From positions 62,001-126,000 of the forward strand of contig NZ_CP046524.1 of assembly GCF_021497945.1 (NCBI RefSeq): a stretch of DNA of 64,000 nt, read 5' to 3'. The DNA comes from Streptococcus oralis. GTDB lineage: Bacteria; Bacillota; Bacilli; Lactobacillales; Streptococcaceae. The notes beneath the pieces were generated by a model. It worked only from the letters and a program-made list of their open reading frames with translations, was not told where the DNA came from and made no database searches. Shown piece by piece: positions 42,504 through 52,932 of the stretch (its first letter is position 1; the number at the start of each line of letters is the position of its first letter). The translations under genes and the position numbers were made by a program.

Positions 42504-43194
42504 AAAATTAAATGCCCTTCTTTGGTTAAGGTTACAAGTTCTTATTAGCAATTCAACCTTGTTAGCGACATTATTGATGCCTTTTGGACTGACTGTTCTA
42601 TATAATGAGTTCTTAAACAAGAGTGGAGAATTAAGTATGTTTCTCCTTTCTATGAGTTTGACGATGGTCTTGAGTATGGGAAGTGGTTATATGGTATCGA
42701 TTATGATGGCAGAAGATAAGGAAAAGCGCAATCTTAAATCACTCATACTAAGTGGAGTGACAGCAACAGAATATACTTTCAGTATGCTCGTTCTCCCTTT
42801 GTTGATTATGTTGCTTGGAATGATTTTACTACCAATCTATCTTAAAGTAGATGTATCAGGTTACTTATTTGCCTATGTTATCTATTTGATCCTAGCAACT
42901 ATTAGTATTATTTTTCTCAACCTTCTAATCGGTGCGGTGTCAGATACTCAGTCTAAAGCGCAAGTCTATAGTCTCTTCCCTATGTTAATCGTCTCATTTT
43001 TACCTATGATTGCTTCTCAAAATGATATGGTTCAAAAAGTGGTGGATTACTCGTTCATCGGTCCTATTGCAAATCTTTTAAATAAAAAAGGTGGGGAAAT
43101 ATCTTTTTCTAATATTGGTATGTTACTTGTCTGGGTAGTTGTGTTAGGAATAGCAAACCTCTTCGTATTGAAAAATAGTTATAAAGGAAAGTAG
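42496..43194 (+). CDS. ABC-2 type permease, compact form
   Basis: This 232-residue protein has six membrane helices between residues 18 and 228. KEKRNLKSLILSGVTATEYTFSMLVLPLLIML is the ABC-2 linker between helices 2 and 3. It lacks the large extracellular domain of the exporter at 23.3 kb, so it is a half-size type typical of bacteriocin-immunity or antibiotic-efflux exporters. It pairs with the ATPase upstream. Confidence 0.88.
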   Translation: MFRKLNALLWLRLQVLISNSTLLATLLMPFGLTVLYNEFLNKSGELSMFLLSMSLTMVLSMGSGYMVSIMMAEDKEKRNLKSLILSGVTATEYTFSMLVLPLLIMLLGMILLPIYLKVDVSGYLFAYVIYLILATISIIFLNLLIGAVSDTQSKAQVYSLFPMLIVSFLPMIASQNDMVQKVVDYSFIGPIANLLNKKGGEISFSNIGMLLVWVVVLGIANLFVLKNSYKGK

Positions 43195-43203
43195 GAGGCC
43201 CAT

Positions 43204-43845
43204 ATGAACTTACTTAAAAATCTTGGCTGGTTTATTCTAGCTGTTCTATCCTTTTTCTTTGGTTATGGTCTGGTTCAGAGTATGGCGTTATCAGCTCTTG
43301 GACTAGGGGCTTCAATCTTTGGAGTCTTACCACTTTATATCGCTCTGTCAGGGGCCTATGTTTATGGAGTTTACAAGTGGTATCAGACAGAAAAGGTTAG
43401 CATCCAGACGACTGCTTTTAATCGTTTCATTTGGTTGCCAACCTTGGTTTTGCTGGTGGCTATTGCAGCCCAGTTCTTTTTGCCAGATGATCCGTCGGCC
43501 AATCAACAGATTGTATCACAATTGACACTAGCTCAGCCTGTCTTTGGTTTCTTTATGGTGGTGGTCTTTGCTCCTCTGACGGAAGAACTCATCTTTAGAG
43601 GGATGTTGGCGCGCTATCTCTTTCCTAAACAGAATAACAGCAAACAGACAGCTCTGTTTCTCCTCGTATCGAGTGTGCTCTTTGCCTTGATTCATTTTCC
43701 AGGGACTTTGCAACAGTTTTTAGTTTATGCTAGTCTGGGATTGAGTTTGGGTCTGGCTTATGTGAGCCGAAAAGGTCTTCTTTACAGCATTTCTTTACAC
43801 GCTTTGAATAATTTAATCGGCTTTTTGATGATACTCATGCTATAA
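43204..43845 (+). CDS. CPBP family intramembrane protease (Abi/CAAX type)
   Basis: This 213-residue membrane protein has the CPBP motifs: E127-E128 in TEELIFRGMLARYLF, then FALIHFPGTLQQFL and ISLHALNNLIGF, giving the Glu and His residues of the presumed active site. In streptococci such proteins act in bacteriocin self-immunity or peptide processing. It follows the ABC permease by nine bases with AGGAGG upstream, so protease and exporter may share a substrate. Confidence 0.88.
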   Translation: MNLLKNLGWFILAVLSFFFGYGLVQSMALSALGLGASIFGVLPLYIALSGAYVYGVYKWYQTEKVSIQTTAFNRFIWLPTLVLLVAIAAQFFLPDDPSANQQIVSQLTLAQPVFGFFMVVVFAPLTEELIFRGMLARYLFPKQNNSKQTALFLLVSSVLFALIHFPGTLQQFLVYASLGLSLGLAYVSRKGLLYSISLHALNNLIGFLMILML

Positions 43846-43862
43846 TAGAGTCAGGAGGTCAC

Positions 43863-44081
43863 ATGAAACGAGTAATTTTATTAGCAGTGATACAGGCGGT
43901 CGTTCTCTTCTTTATCATCGGGGCACTTGCCTATGCCTTTAAAGGCGATTTCTTTTACAACTATCTAGCAGTTGTCTTTGCGCCTATTGCAGGTGTCTTG
44001 CGTTTTGCTTCGGCTTATGCGACGGAGATTGTTCTACCTAAAAAGGCAGCTGAGATTGCTGAAAAGCGTAAAAAAGGTTAA
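43863..44081 (+). CDS. Small hypothetical membrane protein
   Basis: This 72-residue protein has one or two membrane helices (about 5-25 and 33-52), then a Lys/Glu-rich helix ending KRKKG. AGGAGGT precedes the ATG. It is the last gene of the XRE-led module, 17 bases after the protease gene. I do not recognise a family. Confidence 0.65.
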   Translation: MKRVILLAVIQAVVLFFIIGALAYAFKGDFFYNYLAVVFAPIAGVLRFASAYATEIVLPKKAAEIAEKRKKG

Positions 44082-44096
44082 GAATCATAATCAGAG

Positions 44097-44126
44097 AATC
44101 CGATAATGTTTTCATCGGATTTTTTG
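44097..44126 (+). terminator. Terminator after the XRE-led module
   Basis: AATCCGAT (44097-44104) and ATCGGATT (44114-44121) pair, then a T-run. Confidence 0.82.
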
Positions 44127-44232
44127 TCTGTTCGTTTTGATTTCTAAAGACAATCAAACTTTTCTGATGATTTTCATGAAGAGCCTGCGCTTTTATGGTA
44201 AAATAGTAACAGAATAAAAGAGGAGAGAAACA

Positions 44233-45996
44233 ATGAAACGTAGTATGTATGCTGGTCGTGTTCGTGAGGAACACATCGGACAAGAAATTACCTTGAAAGG
44301 ATGGGTTGGCCGTCGTCGTGACTTGGGTGGTTTGATCTTTATCGACCTTCGTGACCGTGAAGGGATCATGCAGTTGGTTATCAACCCTGAAAAAGTTTCT
44401 GCAGAGGTTATGGCAACAGCTGAAAGTCTTCGTAGCGAATTTGTCATCGAGGTGACTGGACAAGTTGCTGCGCGTGAGCAAGCCAATGATAAATTGCCGA
44501 CTGGTGCGGTTGAGTTGAACGTGACAGCTTTGACAGTGCTGAATACAGCTAAAACAACGCCATTTGAGATTAAGGATGGGATTGAGGCCAATGACGATAC
44601 ACGTTTGCGTTACCGTTACCTTGACCTTCGTCGTCCAGAAATGCTAGAAAACCTTAAGCTTCGTGCCAAGGTGACTCACTCTATCCGCAACTACTTGGAT
44701 GAGTTGGAGTTTATCGATGTGGAGACGCCATTCCTTTCTAAGTCAACACCAGAAGGGGCGCGTGACTATTTGGTGCCATCTCGTGTCAATAAAGGGCATT
44801 TCTACGCTCTTCCTCAGAGCCCGCAGATTACCAAACAGCTCTTGATGAATGCTGGTTTTGATCGTTATTACCAAATCGTTAAATGTTTCCGTGACGAGGA
44901 CTTGCGTGGAGACCGTCAGCCTGAGTTTACCCAGGTCGACTTGGAAACGTCATTCCTTAGTGAGCAAGAAATCCAAGATATCACAGAAGGCTTGATTGCG
45001 CGGGTGATGAAAGAAACAAAAGGCATCGAAGTGACGCTTCCATTTCCTCGTATGAAGTACGATGATGCTATGGCCCTTTATGGTTCTGACAAGCCAGATA
45101 CGCGTTTTGACATGTTGCTTCAGGACCTGACAGAAGTTGTCAAGGGTGTTGATTTTAAAGTCTTCTCAGAAGCACCTGCTGTTAAAACCATTGTCGTCAA
45201 AGGGGCTGCGGACAAGTACTCACGTAAAGACATCGACAAGATGACCGAAGTAGCCAAACAGTACGGTGCCAAAGGTCTTGCTTGGGTCAAGGTAGTTGAT
45301 GGAGAATTAAACGGACCGGTTGCCAAGTTCTTGACTGGGATCCAAGCAGACTTGACTGCAGCGCTTGGTCTTGAAGACAAGGATTTGGTTCTCTTTGTGG
45401 CGGATACGCTTGAAGTGGCGAATGCAACCCTTGGTGCCCTTCGTGGTCGTATTGCTAAAGAGCTTGGCTTGATTGATAGCGATAAATTCAACTTCCTTTG
45501 GATTGTTGACTGGCCGATGTTTGAATGGTCTGAAGAAGAAGACCGCTACATGAGCGCCCACCATCCATTTACCCTTCCACAGGAAGAAACAGCTCACGAA
45601 TTAGAAGGTGATTTGGCTAAGGTTCGTGCCATTGCTTACGATATCGTCTTGAACGGTTATGAGCTTGGCGGTGGTAGCCTTCGTATCAACCAAAAAGACC
45701 TTCAAGAACGCATGTTCAAGGCTCTTGGTTTCTCAGCCGAAGAAGCAAATGACCAGTTTGGCTTCCTTCTTGAAGCCATGGATTATGGTTTCCCACCTCA
45801 CGGTGGCTTGGCTATCGGTCTTGACCGTTTTGTGATGCTCTTAGCAGGAGAAGAGAATATCCGTGAAGTCATTGCCTTTCCTAAGAACAATAAGGCAACC
45901 GACCCAATGACACAAGCTCCATCAACAGTCGCTCTCAAACAACTAGAGGAACTCAGCTTACAAGTAGAAGAAGATGAAACAAGCAAAACGAATTAA
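44233..45996 (+). CDS. aspS: Aspartyl-tRNA synthetase
   Basis: This 587-residue class IIb synthetase has an N-terminal OB anticodon domain ([29 protein letters not shown]), motif 2 as [22 protein letters not shown], the bacterial GAD insertion (about 290-410), and motif 3 as [28 protein letters not shown]. An extended -10 TATGGTAAAAT lies about 35 bases upstream, and AGAGGAGAG precedes the ATG. It overlaps the following YitT gene by 23 bases. Confidence 0.97.
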   Translation: MKRSMYAGRVREEHIGQEITLKGWVGRRRDLGGLIFIDLRDREGIMQLVINPEKVSAEVMATAESLRSEFVIEVTGQVAAREQANDKLPTGAVELNVTALTVLNTAKTTPFEIKDGIEANDDTRLRYRYLDLRRPEMLENLKLRAKVTHSIRNYLDELEFIDVETPFLSKSTPEGARDYLVPSRVNKGHFYALPQSPQITKQLLMNAGFDRYYQIVKCFRDEDLRGDRQPEFTQVDLETSFLSEQEIQDITEGLIARVMKETKGIEVTLPFPRMKYDDAMALYGSDKPDTRFDMLLQDLTEVVKGVDFKVFSEAPAVKTIVVKGAADKYSRKDIDKMTEVAKQYGAKGLAWVKVVDGELNGPVAKFLTGIQADLTAALGLEDKDLVLFVADTLEVANATLGALRGRIAKELGLIDSDKFNFLWIVDWPMFEWSEEEDRYMSAHHPFTLPQEETAHELEGDLAKVRAIAYDIVLNGYELGGGSLRINQKDLQERMFKALGFSAEEANDQFGFLLEAMDYGFPPHGGLAIGLDRFVMLLAGEENIREVIAFPKNNKATDPMTQAPSTVALKQLEELSLQVEEDETSKTN

Positions 45997-46915
45997 GCGG
46001 TGGCGCTATTATCTGCGCCGCTTTGCTTATCAGATAAAAATCTTACGAGTTTTACAAAGTATCTCTCGGGAAAAATATGATGAGAAAATCTCGGCTTCTC
46101 TGGTCTATGGCTTTTTGTCAGCAGTAGCAGTCAATTTCTTTTTTCAACCAGGACACGTTTACTCTAGTGGTGCGACAGGTTTGGCACAAATTATCTCCAG
46201 TTTAAGTACTCATTGGTTTGGTTTCCATCTACCTGTATCCGCAACCTTTTATGCCATTAATATCCCACTGATGATTTTGGCTTGGTATCAGATTGGACAT
46301 AAGTTTACGGTCTTTACCTTTATCACGGTATCCATGAGTTCCCTCTTTATCCAGCTTGTGCCCGTTGTGACGCTGACAGAGGATCCCATCATCAATGCTC
46401 TTTTTGGGGGTGTTGTCATGGGCTTGGGAATCGGCTTTGCTTTGCGCAATAGTATTTCCAGTGGAGGTACAGATATTGTCAGCCTCACCATTCGCAAGAA
46501 AACGGGGAAAAATGTCGGTAGTATTTCTTTCTTGGTCAATGGGACCATCATGTTGATTGCTGGGTTGACCTTTGGTTGGAAATACGCCCTCTACTCCATG
46601 ATTACTATTTTTGTATCCAGTCGTGTGACAGATGCAGTCTTTACCAAGCAAAAACGGATGCAGGCCATGATTGTGACCAGTAATCCTGACAAGGTAATCG
46701 AAAAAATCCATAAAAAATTGCACCGCGGAGCAACCATGATCAACGATGCAGAAGGAACCTATAATCATGAGAGAAAAGCAGTCTTGATTACGGTTATCAC
46801 TCGAGCAGAGTTTAATGATTTTAAACACATCATGAAACAAGTCGATCCGACAGCCTTCGTCTCTGTATCTGAAAATGTCCACATCCTAGGACGATTCGTA
46901 GAAACGGACAATTAG
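45974..46915 (+). CDS. YitT family membrane protein (DUF161/DUF2179)
   Basis: This 313-residue protein has an unusual basic N-terminus ([15 protein letters not shown]), five or six membrane helices between about 40 and 215 with the YitT block [21 protein letters not shown] and [24 protein letters not shown], and a C-terminal DUF2179 domain (about 230-310). The role is unknown. The start lies 23 bases inside aspS, so expression is linked to it. A terminator follows. Confidence 0.88.
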   Translation: MKQAKRIKRWRYYLRRFAYQIKILRVLQSISREKYDEKISASLVYGFLSAVAVNFFFQPGHVYSSGATGLAQIISSLSTHWFGFHLPVSATFYAINIPLMILAWYQIGHKFTVFTFITVSMSSLFIQLVPVVTLTEDPIINALFGGVVMGLGIGFALRNSISSGGTDIVSLTIRKKTGKNVGSISFLVNGTIMLIAGLTFGWKYALYSMITIFVSSRVTDAVFTKQKRMQAMIVTSNPDKVIEKIHKKLHRGATMINDAEGTYNHERKAVLITVITRAEFNDFKHIMKQVDPTAFVSVSENVHILGRFVETDN

Positions 46916-46921
46916 ACATGC

Positions 46922-46947
46922 AAAAACCAGCTTTGGAGCTGGTTTTT
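46922..46947. terminator. Bidirectional terminator between the YitT gene and malR
   Basis: AAAAACCAGCT (46922-46932) and AGCTGGTTTTT (46937-46947) pair around TTGG. Confidence 0.88.
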
Positions 46948-47932
46948 ATTTTTCGATAATTTTGTGGGCGATCAACTGACGGTAACAAATCTGTCTATTA
47001 TTTTTCGCGTCATTGATAATCTGCAAAATCGTTTCAAATGATGTTCGTCCAAGTTCAAGACTATTGATGTCAACATAGGCTACTAGGTCGAGTCGAGGAT
47101 TGACAGAGTCAAAACTCAAGACGGGAACATTTAACTGATGCTTACTGATGTAGTCGCAAACCCCTTCAGCTAGAAGGCTGTCGGTTGTGATGATGGCATC
47201 AATCTGCGGATCATGTTTGAAGAGGCGCTTACTAAATTGATACCCCTTTTCTTCTAGAAATTCATTTGCAAAGTAGGTCAGGTTCGTATCAATCGAAAGT
47301 TGGTGTTGTTTGAGTGCCAATTCGTAACCTTTTAGACGGTCTTGTGTAACGAAAAGTTTTTTGGTTCCTCCGATAAAGGCGATTCTGCTGCAGCCCTTTT
47401 TGATGAAATACTCAGTTGCATCAAAACCGGCTTGGACATTATCATTGTCAACAAGTGGGATAAAGGGGGAGAGAGATTTTCCGAGGATGAGGAAAGGAAA
47501 CTGTTCCTCCGCTACGAGCTTCACTAGTGGATCTTCTTCCTGAGCGTAGAGGAAGATTAGACCATCGACACGTTTCCCATAGACCATTTGAGAAATGGCA
47601 TTGAGACGCTCCTTCTCATCTTTACCAGTCGCAATCTGAATAGCATAGTGGTTTTCAGATGCGACTTGGGCGATCCCTCGTAGGACAGATGGGAAGAAAG
47701 GATTTTGGTAGAAGGCATCTGAGTCGTCAGGCAATACCAAACCGATAACTTGAGTATAGCTGCTAACTAGACTACGAGCATTGAGATTGGGATGGTAGTT
47801 GAGTTCCTTCATAGCCTTGCGAACTCGTTTTTTGGTTTCATCACTAATCGTAGATTTGTTTTGAATAACGCGGGTTACGGTTGAAGGTGAGACACCTGCA
47901 GCCTTGGCCACATCTTTAATCGTAACGGGCAT
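46946..47932 (-). CDS. malR: Maltose operon repressor MalR (LacI family)
   Basis: This 328-residue repressor has an N-terminal LacI helix-turn-helix and hinge (TIKDVAKAAGVSPSTVTRVIQNKSTISDETKKRVRKAMKELNYHPNLNAR) and a periplasmic-binding-fold effector domain (about 60-328). In pneumococcus MalR represses malXCD and malQP and is relieved by maltose. Palindromes of the LacI kind (CG-centred) are present at 52498-52517 and 52875-52888. It is co-transcribed with malA. Confidence 0.93.
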   Translation of the reverse strand: MPVTIKDVAKAAGVSPSTVTRVIQNKSTISDETKKRVRKAMKELNYHPNLNARSLVSSYTQVIGLVLPDDSDAFYQNPFFPSVLRGIAQVASENHYAIQIATGKDEKERLNAISQMVYGKRVDGLIFLYAQEEDPLVKLVAEEQFPFLILGKSLSPFIPLVDNDNVQAGFDATEYFIKKGCSRIAFIGGTKKLFVTQDRLKGYELALKQHQLSIDTNLTYFANEFLEEKGYQFSKRLFKHDPQIDAIITTDSLLAEGVCDYISKHQLNVPVLSFDSVNPRLDLVAYVDINSLELGRTSFETILQIINDAKNNRQICYRQLIAHKIIEK

Positions 47933-47941
47933 AAAAATCTC

Positions 47942-48748
47942 CTATTTATGATAATCTGGATCACGGAAATGTGTCTTGTAAAAAATAGTGACCAGGTACA
48001 GAACAAAAAGAATGTTTTGCACAGTGATAAGGGTTGTCATATTTTGGCCAAAAAGTCCCAAAACAAGCGTAATCAAAGTTGGCAATCCTAAACAGTTCAA
48101 GATAAAATGGTAGCACTCTTTAAAGCTCCTAAATGAAAAGAGGCGTGATTTTTTGGTGATATAAAGGAGAAGACTAGCTCCAAGAGAGACAATGAAGAAA
48201 TTCAATCCAAAGAGGAAGCTAGCACCAAGGACGAGAAAGAGACTGATATAGACACGGTTCTGTTGGTACCAGTCTTTAGAAATAGCCTGGGTTAAAGCTT
48301 CCTTACTCTGGAAACTCTCCGTTTGAATGGCGTGGTAGCGAATGCGGGTCAGTTCCTTGCTTTCCTTGCTGATGATGAGTTCTTCAGTATCAAAATGAAG
48401 TTGCAAATCCTTTGGCAACTCCTTACTTGGACTTGGACCAATCAGAAGAGAAGCTTGCTGATTTTTAGTCCCAGAATAGCTCAGTTTTCCATCTACTATC
48501 TGCGCATTCTCTGACAAGTCCATGATTACTTCATCTGTCAGGGGTGTGTAGACATTATCGATAAACGTATCCAGTGGATACGTTTCCTGTGAGCTGTTTT
48601 GAATGGCAATTGGAATCATGGACAAGCTGATGAGGAAAATGCTAGTAAAGAGGAGTTGAAACCAGTTGAGTCCGAAACGTTTTGACAGGGGCTTACGAAA
48701 TCCCCAGATACTAGTAAAATACGAGAATGGATATGGAAGCATAGGCAT
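47942..48748 (-). CDS. malA: MalA membrane protein (DUF1189)
   Basis: This 268-residue protein has a first membrane helix (about 30-48), an extracellular domain (50-155), and four C-terminal helices (about 160-255), the DUF1189 layout. Its role in maltodextrin use is unknown although it is always encoded with malR in pneumococcus. ATGs at 48748 and 48742 are both possible; AGAAAG before them fits 48742 better by spacing. Confidence 0.85.
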   Translation of the reverse strand: MPMLPYPFSYFTSIWGFRKPLSKRFGLNWFQLLFTSIFLISLSMIPIAIQNSSQETYPLDTFIDNVYTPLTDEVIMDLSENAQIVDGKLSYSGTKNQQASLLIGPSPSKELPKDLQLHFDTEELIISKESKELTRIRYHAIQTESFQSKEALTQAISKDWYQQNRVYISLFLVLGASFLFGLNFFIVSLGASLLLYITKKSRLFSFRSFKECYHFILNCLGLPTLITLVLGLFGQNMTTLITVQNILFVLYLVTIFYKTHFRDPDYHK

Positions 48749-48778
48749 CTTTCTAAAAGTGTTTTCTATATGAGTATT

Positions 48779-48807
48779 ATTATATAGAGAAATGTACTTT
48801 ATTTCAA
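48779..48807 (-). promoter_or_regulatory. Promoter of malA-malR
   Basis: Minus strand TTGAAA (48807-48802), 17-base spacer, TATAAT (48784-48779). Confidence 0.75.
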
Positions 48808-48901
48808 GCCTAGTAGATAAATTGCTTATTGAAAAGCTGATTTTGCTACTATTTGCGGTCTTTTGTCTAATCTTTTAACTTTAGAAATAAGATCCAAAAT
48901 G

Positions 48902-48941
48902 AAAAAAGGGTGGCGGGGATAGATTATCCCTTGTCGCCACC
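48902..48941 (-). terminator. Terminator overlapping the malD 3' end
   Basis: Read on the minus strand, GGTGGCG and CGCCACC enclose a second stem GGGATA/TATCCC, followed by TTTTTT. The 5' arm lies in the last malD codons. Confidence 0.8.
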
Positions 48942-49766
48942 ACTTGTAAGTCCTGAAACAAAGTTCTTTTGTAGGAAGAAGAAGAGAATACAGATTGGAA
49001 GGGCGATGAGGATAGCACCTGCTGAGAAGTAGGCGATCTTCATGTTTTTCACATTGCTAACGAAGGTTTGGAGACCGACGGCAACAGTAAAGTATTCTTT
49101 CTCACGAAGCAAGAAACTAGAGAGGATATAATCCCCGAAAGGTCCCATGAAGGCCCAGAGAGCTTGTACAGCCACCATTGGGCGAACAAGAGGGAGAACA
49201 ATTTGCCAGAAGCGACGGAAGTGTCCTGCACCATCTAGTTTCGCAGATTCGTCAAGAGACATTGGCACGGTGTCGAAGTAACCTTTCATCAACCAAGCGT
49301 TCATTGGGATACCACCACCGACATATAGGAAGATGAGGAACCAGCTATGGTTAAGGGCGTTCAACATAAGGGCCATAACGAAGAAGGCTGTCAAAGCGGC
49401 CATAGTTGGCACCATTTGGATGATCAAGAAGAAGACCAAACTTTGTTTACGAGCCAAGAAGTTGTAACGGCTGTAGGCGTAACCAGCAAGTACGATGATA
49501 CTTGTTTGAACAGCCATTGTAATCAAAGCGATAATCAAAGTGTTGAGGTACCAAGTGCCGTACAAGGTTTCAGTGAAGAGCCCTTGGAAGTTGGCAAAGC
49601 TAAAGTCGACATTAGCATCTAGTTTAAAAGCTACGACGTTACCAGTCTTGAAGGCTGACATAATAGTAATCAAAAGTGGATAGATAATCACGATTGAAAG
49701 ACCAATCAAGTAGAGGTAAGTGAGGGTTTGAGTCAGTCTACGTTTGAGTTTGATTGAGTTATTCAT
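48924..49766 (-). CDS. malD: Maltodextrin ABC transporter permease MalD
   Basis: This 280-residue MalG-type permease has six membrane helices and the EAA loop ([28 protein letters not shown]) that docks the ATPase. It starts one base after the malC stop, with GGAGG inside the malC end, hence coupled translation. No ATPase gene is in the operon; in pneumococcus the shared ATPase MsmK drives several sugar importers (from memory). Confidence 0.93.
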   Translation of the reverse strand: MNNSIKLKRRLTQTLTYLYLIGLSIVIIYPLLITIMSAFKTGNVVAFKLDANVDFSFANFQGLFTETLYGTWYLNTLIIALITMAVQTSIIVLAGYAYSRYNFLARKQSLVFFLIIQMVPTMAALTAFFVMALMLNALNHSWFLIFLYVGGGIPMNAWLMKGYFDTVPMSLDESAKLDGAGHFRRFWQIVLPLVRPMVAVQALWAFMGPFGDYILSSFLLREKEYFTVAVGLQTFVSNVKNMKIAYFSAGAILIALPICILFFFLQKNFVSGLTSGGDKG

Positions 49767-49767
49767 C

Positions 49768-51060
49768 TTAGACGTCCTCCATATCAAATGCGTGTAGTTT
49801 CTTGAATGCGATCATAGAGATAGAGATGACAATGATAGAGATGATCAAGGTAACAGCTGCCGCCATAGAGTATTGAGGAGATGTACCTGTTGTCAAACGA
49901 TAAATCCATGAGATCAAGATATCAGTTGAACCGGCTCCACCACCAACGCTACCAGGACCTCCGCCGTTGAAGAGGTACATGATAGAGAAGTTGTTAAAGT
50001 TGAAGGTGTATTGGCTGATCAATGTTGGTGCTGCAACAGCCAAAATCATAGGGAAAGTGATGTTGCGGAATTTTTGCCAAGCATTGGCACCATCGATATA
50101 AGCCGCTTCGTAGAGGTCGTTAGGAATTGACTGCAAGATACCCAAAGTCAAAACGTAGATGTATGGGAATCCTAGCCAACCTTGCATCATAATCAAGGCA
50201 ATCTTGGTCCAAGTTGGGTCTGTTTTCCAAGGGATAAGAGCACCGTCAAGGAAAGGAAGAACCTTAGCCAAGATAGGCAATACTTGAGTGTTGATCGCTC
50301 CGACACTATCGTTAAACATGTTTGAGAATGTCAAGATAGTGATGAAGGCTGGAACAGCCCAAGGAAGAAGGAAAATAACACCAAAGATACGTTTTCCTTT
50401 GATAAATGGTTGGTTAGCAATGATAGCGGTGAAGATACCAATCACAATCTGCAAAGTAGAAGCAGACAAGGCCCAGATGATGGTCCAAGAAAGAACCGCA
50501 CCGAAGGCTGAACGGAAGGTACTTAAACTCCAGATGTTTGTAAAGTTAGTCAAACCAACCCAGTCCAACAATTTGTTTGGTGGCAAGTGTTGGAAGTCAT
50601 AGTTGGTAAAGGCAATCATCAAGGTTACGATAACTGGGAAGATAATCGCAAATGTCATAGCGACGTAAGATGGGATGATCAAGAGGTAAGGGAAACCATT
50701 CTCATAAATACCTTTGATCATATCTTTAAAAGTACGTGGGACAGGAATTCCATTGTTAATACGTTTTGCGATTGTATGTGCATCTTTAATATTTGAGAAA
50801 TAAAAGAGCACATAAACGACTACAAAGATTAAATGGAAGGCACCACGAATCAGCATAAAGAGGGAATTATCACGACCTGGCTTGTCACCAAGAGTGATCA
50901 AATTGTGCAATTCAGGGGCTGCAAGTGCTAGGAAATAAAGAACAAATACGATAGTGACACCAAGGAAGATAAAACCTTTGGCCTTTTGTTTATTGTAAAT
51001 CTGTCCTAACCCAGGAATCACTGAAAGCAAGGCTGCTTTGCTAGGTTGTTGGTTTTCCAT
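49768..51060 (-). CDS. malC: Maltodextrin ABC transporter permease MalC
   Basis: This 430-residue MalF-type permease has an N-terminal extension with extra helices (about 12-110; [17 protein letters not shown]), followed by six core helices and the EAA loop ([24 protein letters not shown]). The start at 51060 has AAAGGAG upstream. It forms the membrane channel with MalD and receives sugar from MalX. Confidence 0.93.
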   Translation of the reverse strand: MENQQPSKAALLSVIPGLGQIYNKQKAKGFIFLGVTIVFVLYFLALAAPELHNLITLGDKPGRDNSLFMLIRGAFHLIFVVVYVLFYFSNIKDAHTIAKRINNGIPVPRTFKDMIKGIYENGFPYLLIIPSYVAMTFAIIFPVIVTLMIAFTNYDFQHLPPNKLLDWVGLTNFTNIWSLSTFRSAFGAVLSWTIIWALSASTLQIVIGIFTAIIANQPFIKGKRIFGVIFLLPWAVPAFITILTFSNMFNDSVGAINTQVLPILAKVLPFLDGALIPWKTDPTWTKIALIMMQGWLGFPYIYVLTLGILQSIPNDLYEAAYIDGANAWQKFRNITFPMILAVAAPTLISQYTFNFNNFSIMYLFNGGGPGSVGGGAGSTDILISWIYRLTTGTSPQYSMAAAVTLIISIIVISISMIAFKKLHAFDMEDV

Positions 51061-51186
51061 GAATACTCCTTTCATAGGATACGAGATTGAAGTTTGTCTC
51101 CAATTACTAGATAGGCAACTGCAATCATTCGTAAATTTATAAAATCAAAGGGGGATCTGTATTCTCCCCCCTTGTAACGAATTCAA

Positions 51187-52458
51187 TTATTCACCAAATT
51201 TTTGTTTGATTGTTTCTTTGATCAATGTTACAGCATCGTTAGCAGCTGTCTTAGCATCTTTTTTACCACTTACAGCGTCAAAGAGCATTGTTTTAGCTGG
51301 ATCCCAAACTGCTGACATTTGAGAAATGTTTGGCATTGGTTGAGCGTTCTTGAACTGTTTGATAACAGCTGTTGTCAACTCATCGTTTTTACCTTCAGCG
51401 TATGAACGAGCTTCAGTGTTAGCTGGGATTTCGTTAGTTGCATCGTAGAATGCTTTTTGTTGTTCAGTTGAAACAAGGAAGTCTACAAATTTTTGTGCAG
51501 CTTCAAGGTTCTTAGTGCTTGATGGGATGATCCAAGCTTTACCACCACCGAATGGTGTGTATTCTTTACCATTTGGAAGAGTTGGAATAGTAGCAACACC
51601 GTAGTTTACTTTAGCATCTTTGAATGCTTGAGCTTTCCAAGGACCGTCGATGATAGCAGCTGTTTTACCTTCTTGGAATTGAGTTTGGATCAAGTTTGCA
51701 GCACCTTCAGTATCTTGCATACCTTTAGGCCATTTTTCGTACCAAGATTTAGCGTAGTTGATACCTGTGATAGAACCGTCGTTTGCAAGACCGATGTCTT
51801 TAGCGTCTTTACCGTTTTGTCCGAATACGTAACCACCGTTACCAGCAAGAAGTCCGTATGCGTAGTAGAAGTTTGTCCAGTCAGCTAGGAATGCAGTAGT
51901 TTTGCCATCTTCACCAGCGAAAGCGTATTTGCTGTCTTTAGCAAGTTCTTCTAATTCAGCAAAAGTTTTTGGAGCTTCTTTTAGCAAGTCTTTGTTGTAG
52001 TACATAACAAGTGACTCAATAACGGCAGGAGCACCGTAAACTTTACCGTCAGCAGCTGTTACAAGAGATTTAGTCTTATCATCTGTTTTTGCACCATCGC
52101 TCAAAGTAACTTCTGAAAGTTGTCCGTCAGTACCAAGGCTACCTACGCGGTCGTATGGTGCCATCATAACGTCAGCAGCTTGACCTGATTGGTTGTCAAG
52201 AGAAAGTTTGTCAAGTCCACCAAGTTGGTCACCTGATTTGATGTTAACTTTTGTACCTGATTCTTTTTCATAAGCTGCAGCAACTTTTTCAGCGTAGGCT
52301 TTGTATTGGTCTTCAACGTAGAAAGTGATTTCTTTTGCTTCAGATGAGCTAGTATCAGCTGCTTTATCAGCAGTTTTGCTTCCGCAAGCTACCAAAAGTA
52401 AGCTAGCAAGAGTAGTAGTTCCGAGCACAGCAGCGCTCTTCATGAATTTAGATGACAT
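51187..52458 (-). CDS. malX: Maltodextrin-binding lipoprotein MalX
   Basis: This 423-residue solute-binding protein has a lipoprotein signal with lipobox LLVAC (Cys25), a Ser/Thr/Asp-rich linker, and a MalE-type fold (EITFYVEDQYKAYAEKVAAAYEKESGTKVNI; GVATIPTLPNGKEYTPFGGGKAWIIPSST). It captures maltodextrins at the cell surface. It is promoter-proximal, with AGGAGG before the ATG and codon use typical of strong expression. The 126-base gap to malC holds no clear terminator. Confidence 0.96.
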   Translation of the reverse strand: MSSKFMKSAAVLGTTTLASLLLVACGSKTADKAADTSSSEAKEITFYVEDQYKAYAEKVAAAYEKESGTKVNIKSGDQLGGLDKLSLDNQSGQAADVMMAPYDRVGSLGTDGQLSEVTLSDGAKTDDKTKSLVTAADGKVYGAPAVIESLVMYYNKDLLKEAPKTFAELEELAKDSKYAFAGEDGKTTAFLADWTNFYYAYGLLAGNGGYVFGQNGKDAKDIGLANDGSITGINYAKSWYEKWPKGMQDTEGAANLIQTQFQEGKTAAIIDGPWKAQAFKDAKVNYGVATIPTLPNGKEYTPFGGGKAWIIPSSTKNLEAAQKFVDFLVSTEQQKAFYDATNEIPANTEARSYAEGKNDELTTAVIKQFKNAQPMPNISQMSAVWDPAKTMLFDAVSGKKDAKTAANDAVTLIKETIKQKFGE

Positions 52459-52497
52459 AGTGTATTCCTCCTAAAGAATAACAAAAATAATTTAATG

Positions 52498-52517
52498 AGA
52501 AAACGCAAACGTTTTCT
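52498..52517. promoter_or_regulatory. MalR-type operator at the malX transcription start
   Basis: AGAAAACG-CAAA-CGTTTTCT is a perfect inverted repeat just downstream of the malX -10. It also nearly fits a CcpA cre site. A related half-palindrome GAAAACGGTTGCAAG (52543-52557) overlaps the malX -35. Confidence 0.75.
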
Positions 52518-52528
52518 TTTACGAACTT

Positions 52529-52557
52529 AGTATAGCACAAATAGAAAACGGTTGCAA
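52529..52557 (-). promoter_or_regulatory. Promoter of malXCD
   Basis: Minus strand TTGCAA (52557-52552), 17-base spacer, TATACT (52534-52529). The 474-base divergent region between malX and malQ is very AT-rich and holds only the two promoters and their operators. Confidence 0.82.
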
Positions 52558-52837
52558 GCTTTTTTAGAAAAATTTTTAAAAAAATTTTAAGGTTTCAAAC
52601 ATTTGTTAAAGCCCATATATAGGAAAGAACTTAAAATGTTTGTTTTTTTTGAATTGAAAATATATTAGGAAAACGATTGCGTAAATTCGGCTCGGTTTTT
52701 CAGAAAATAGAGCAGATATTGGGAATGAATTATCTTAAATCAGAAAATCTTTAAAATTTTTTCGCTTATTTCATAAAATATCAGTGGCAACAAGTTTTGT
52801 TTGATTAAAATAATTCAAAAAAATTTTTTAAAAACGC

Positions 52838-52866
52838 TTGCATTTGTTTTTGAAATGCGTTATACT
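52838..52866 (+). promoter_or_regulatory. Promoter of malQP
   Basis: TTGCAT (52838-52843), 17-base spacer, TATACT (52861-52866). It mirrors the malX promoter in both hexamers. Confidence 0.82.
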
Positions 52867-52874
52867 TAAATTAA

Positions 52875-52888
52875 CGCAAACGTTTGCG
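52875..52888. promoter_or_regulatory. MalR-type operator at the malQ transcription start
   Basis: CGCAAACGTTTGCG is a perfect 14-base palindrome covering the predicted transcription start of malQP. A half-site TTGCGCAACG follows at about 52894. Confidence 0.78.
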
Positions 52889-52932
52889 CCTTAATTGCGC
52901 AACGTTTTATAACAAACACATGAGGTGCTATT

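Noticed and set aside
43200..43760. Several opposite-strand frames inside the CPBP gene and other highly expressed genes
   Set aside because: They are shadows caused by codon bias, with no ribosome sites and no family resemblance.
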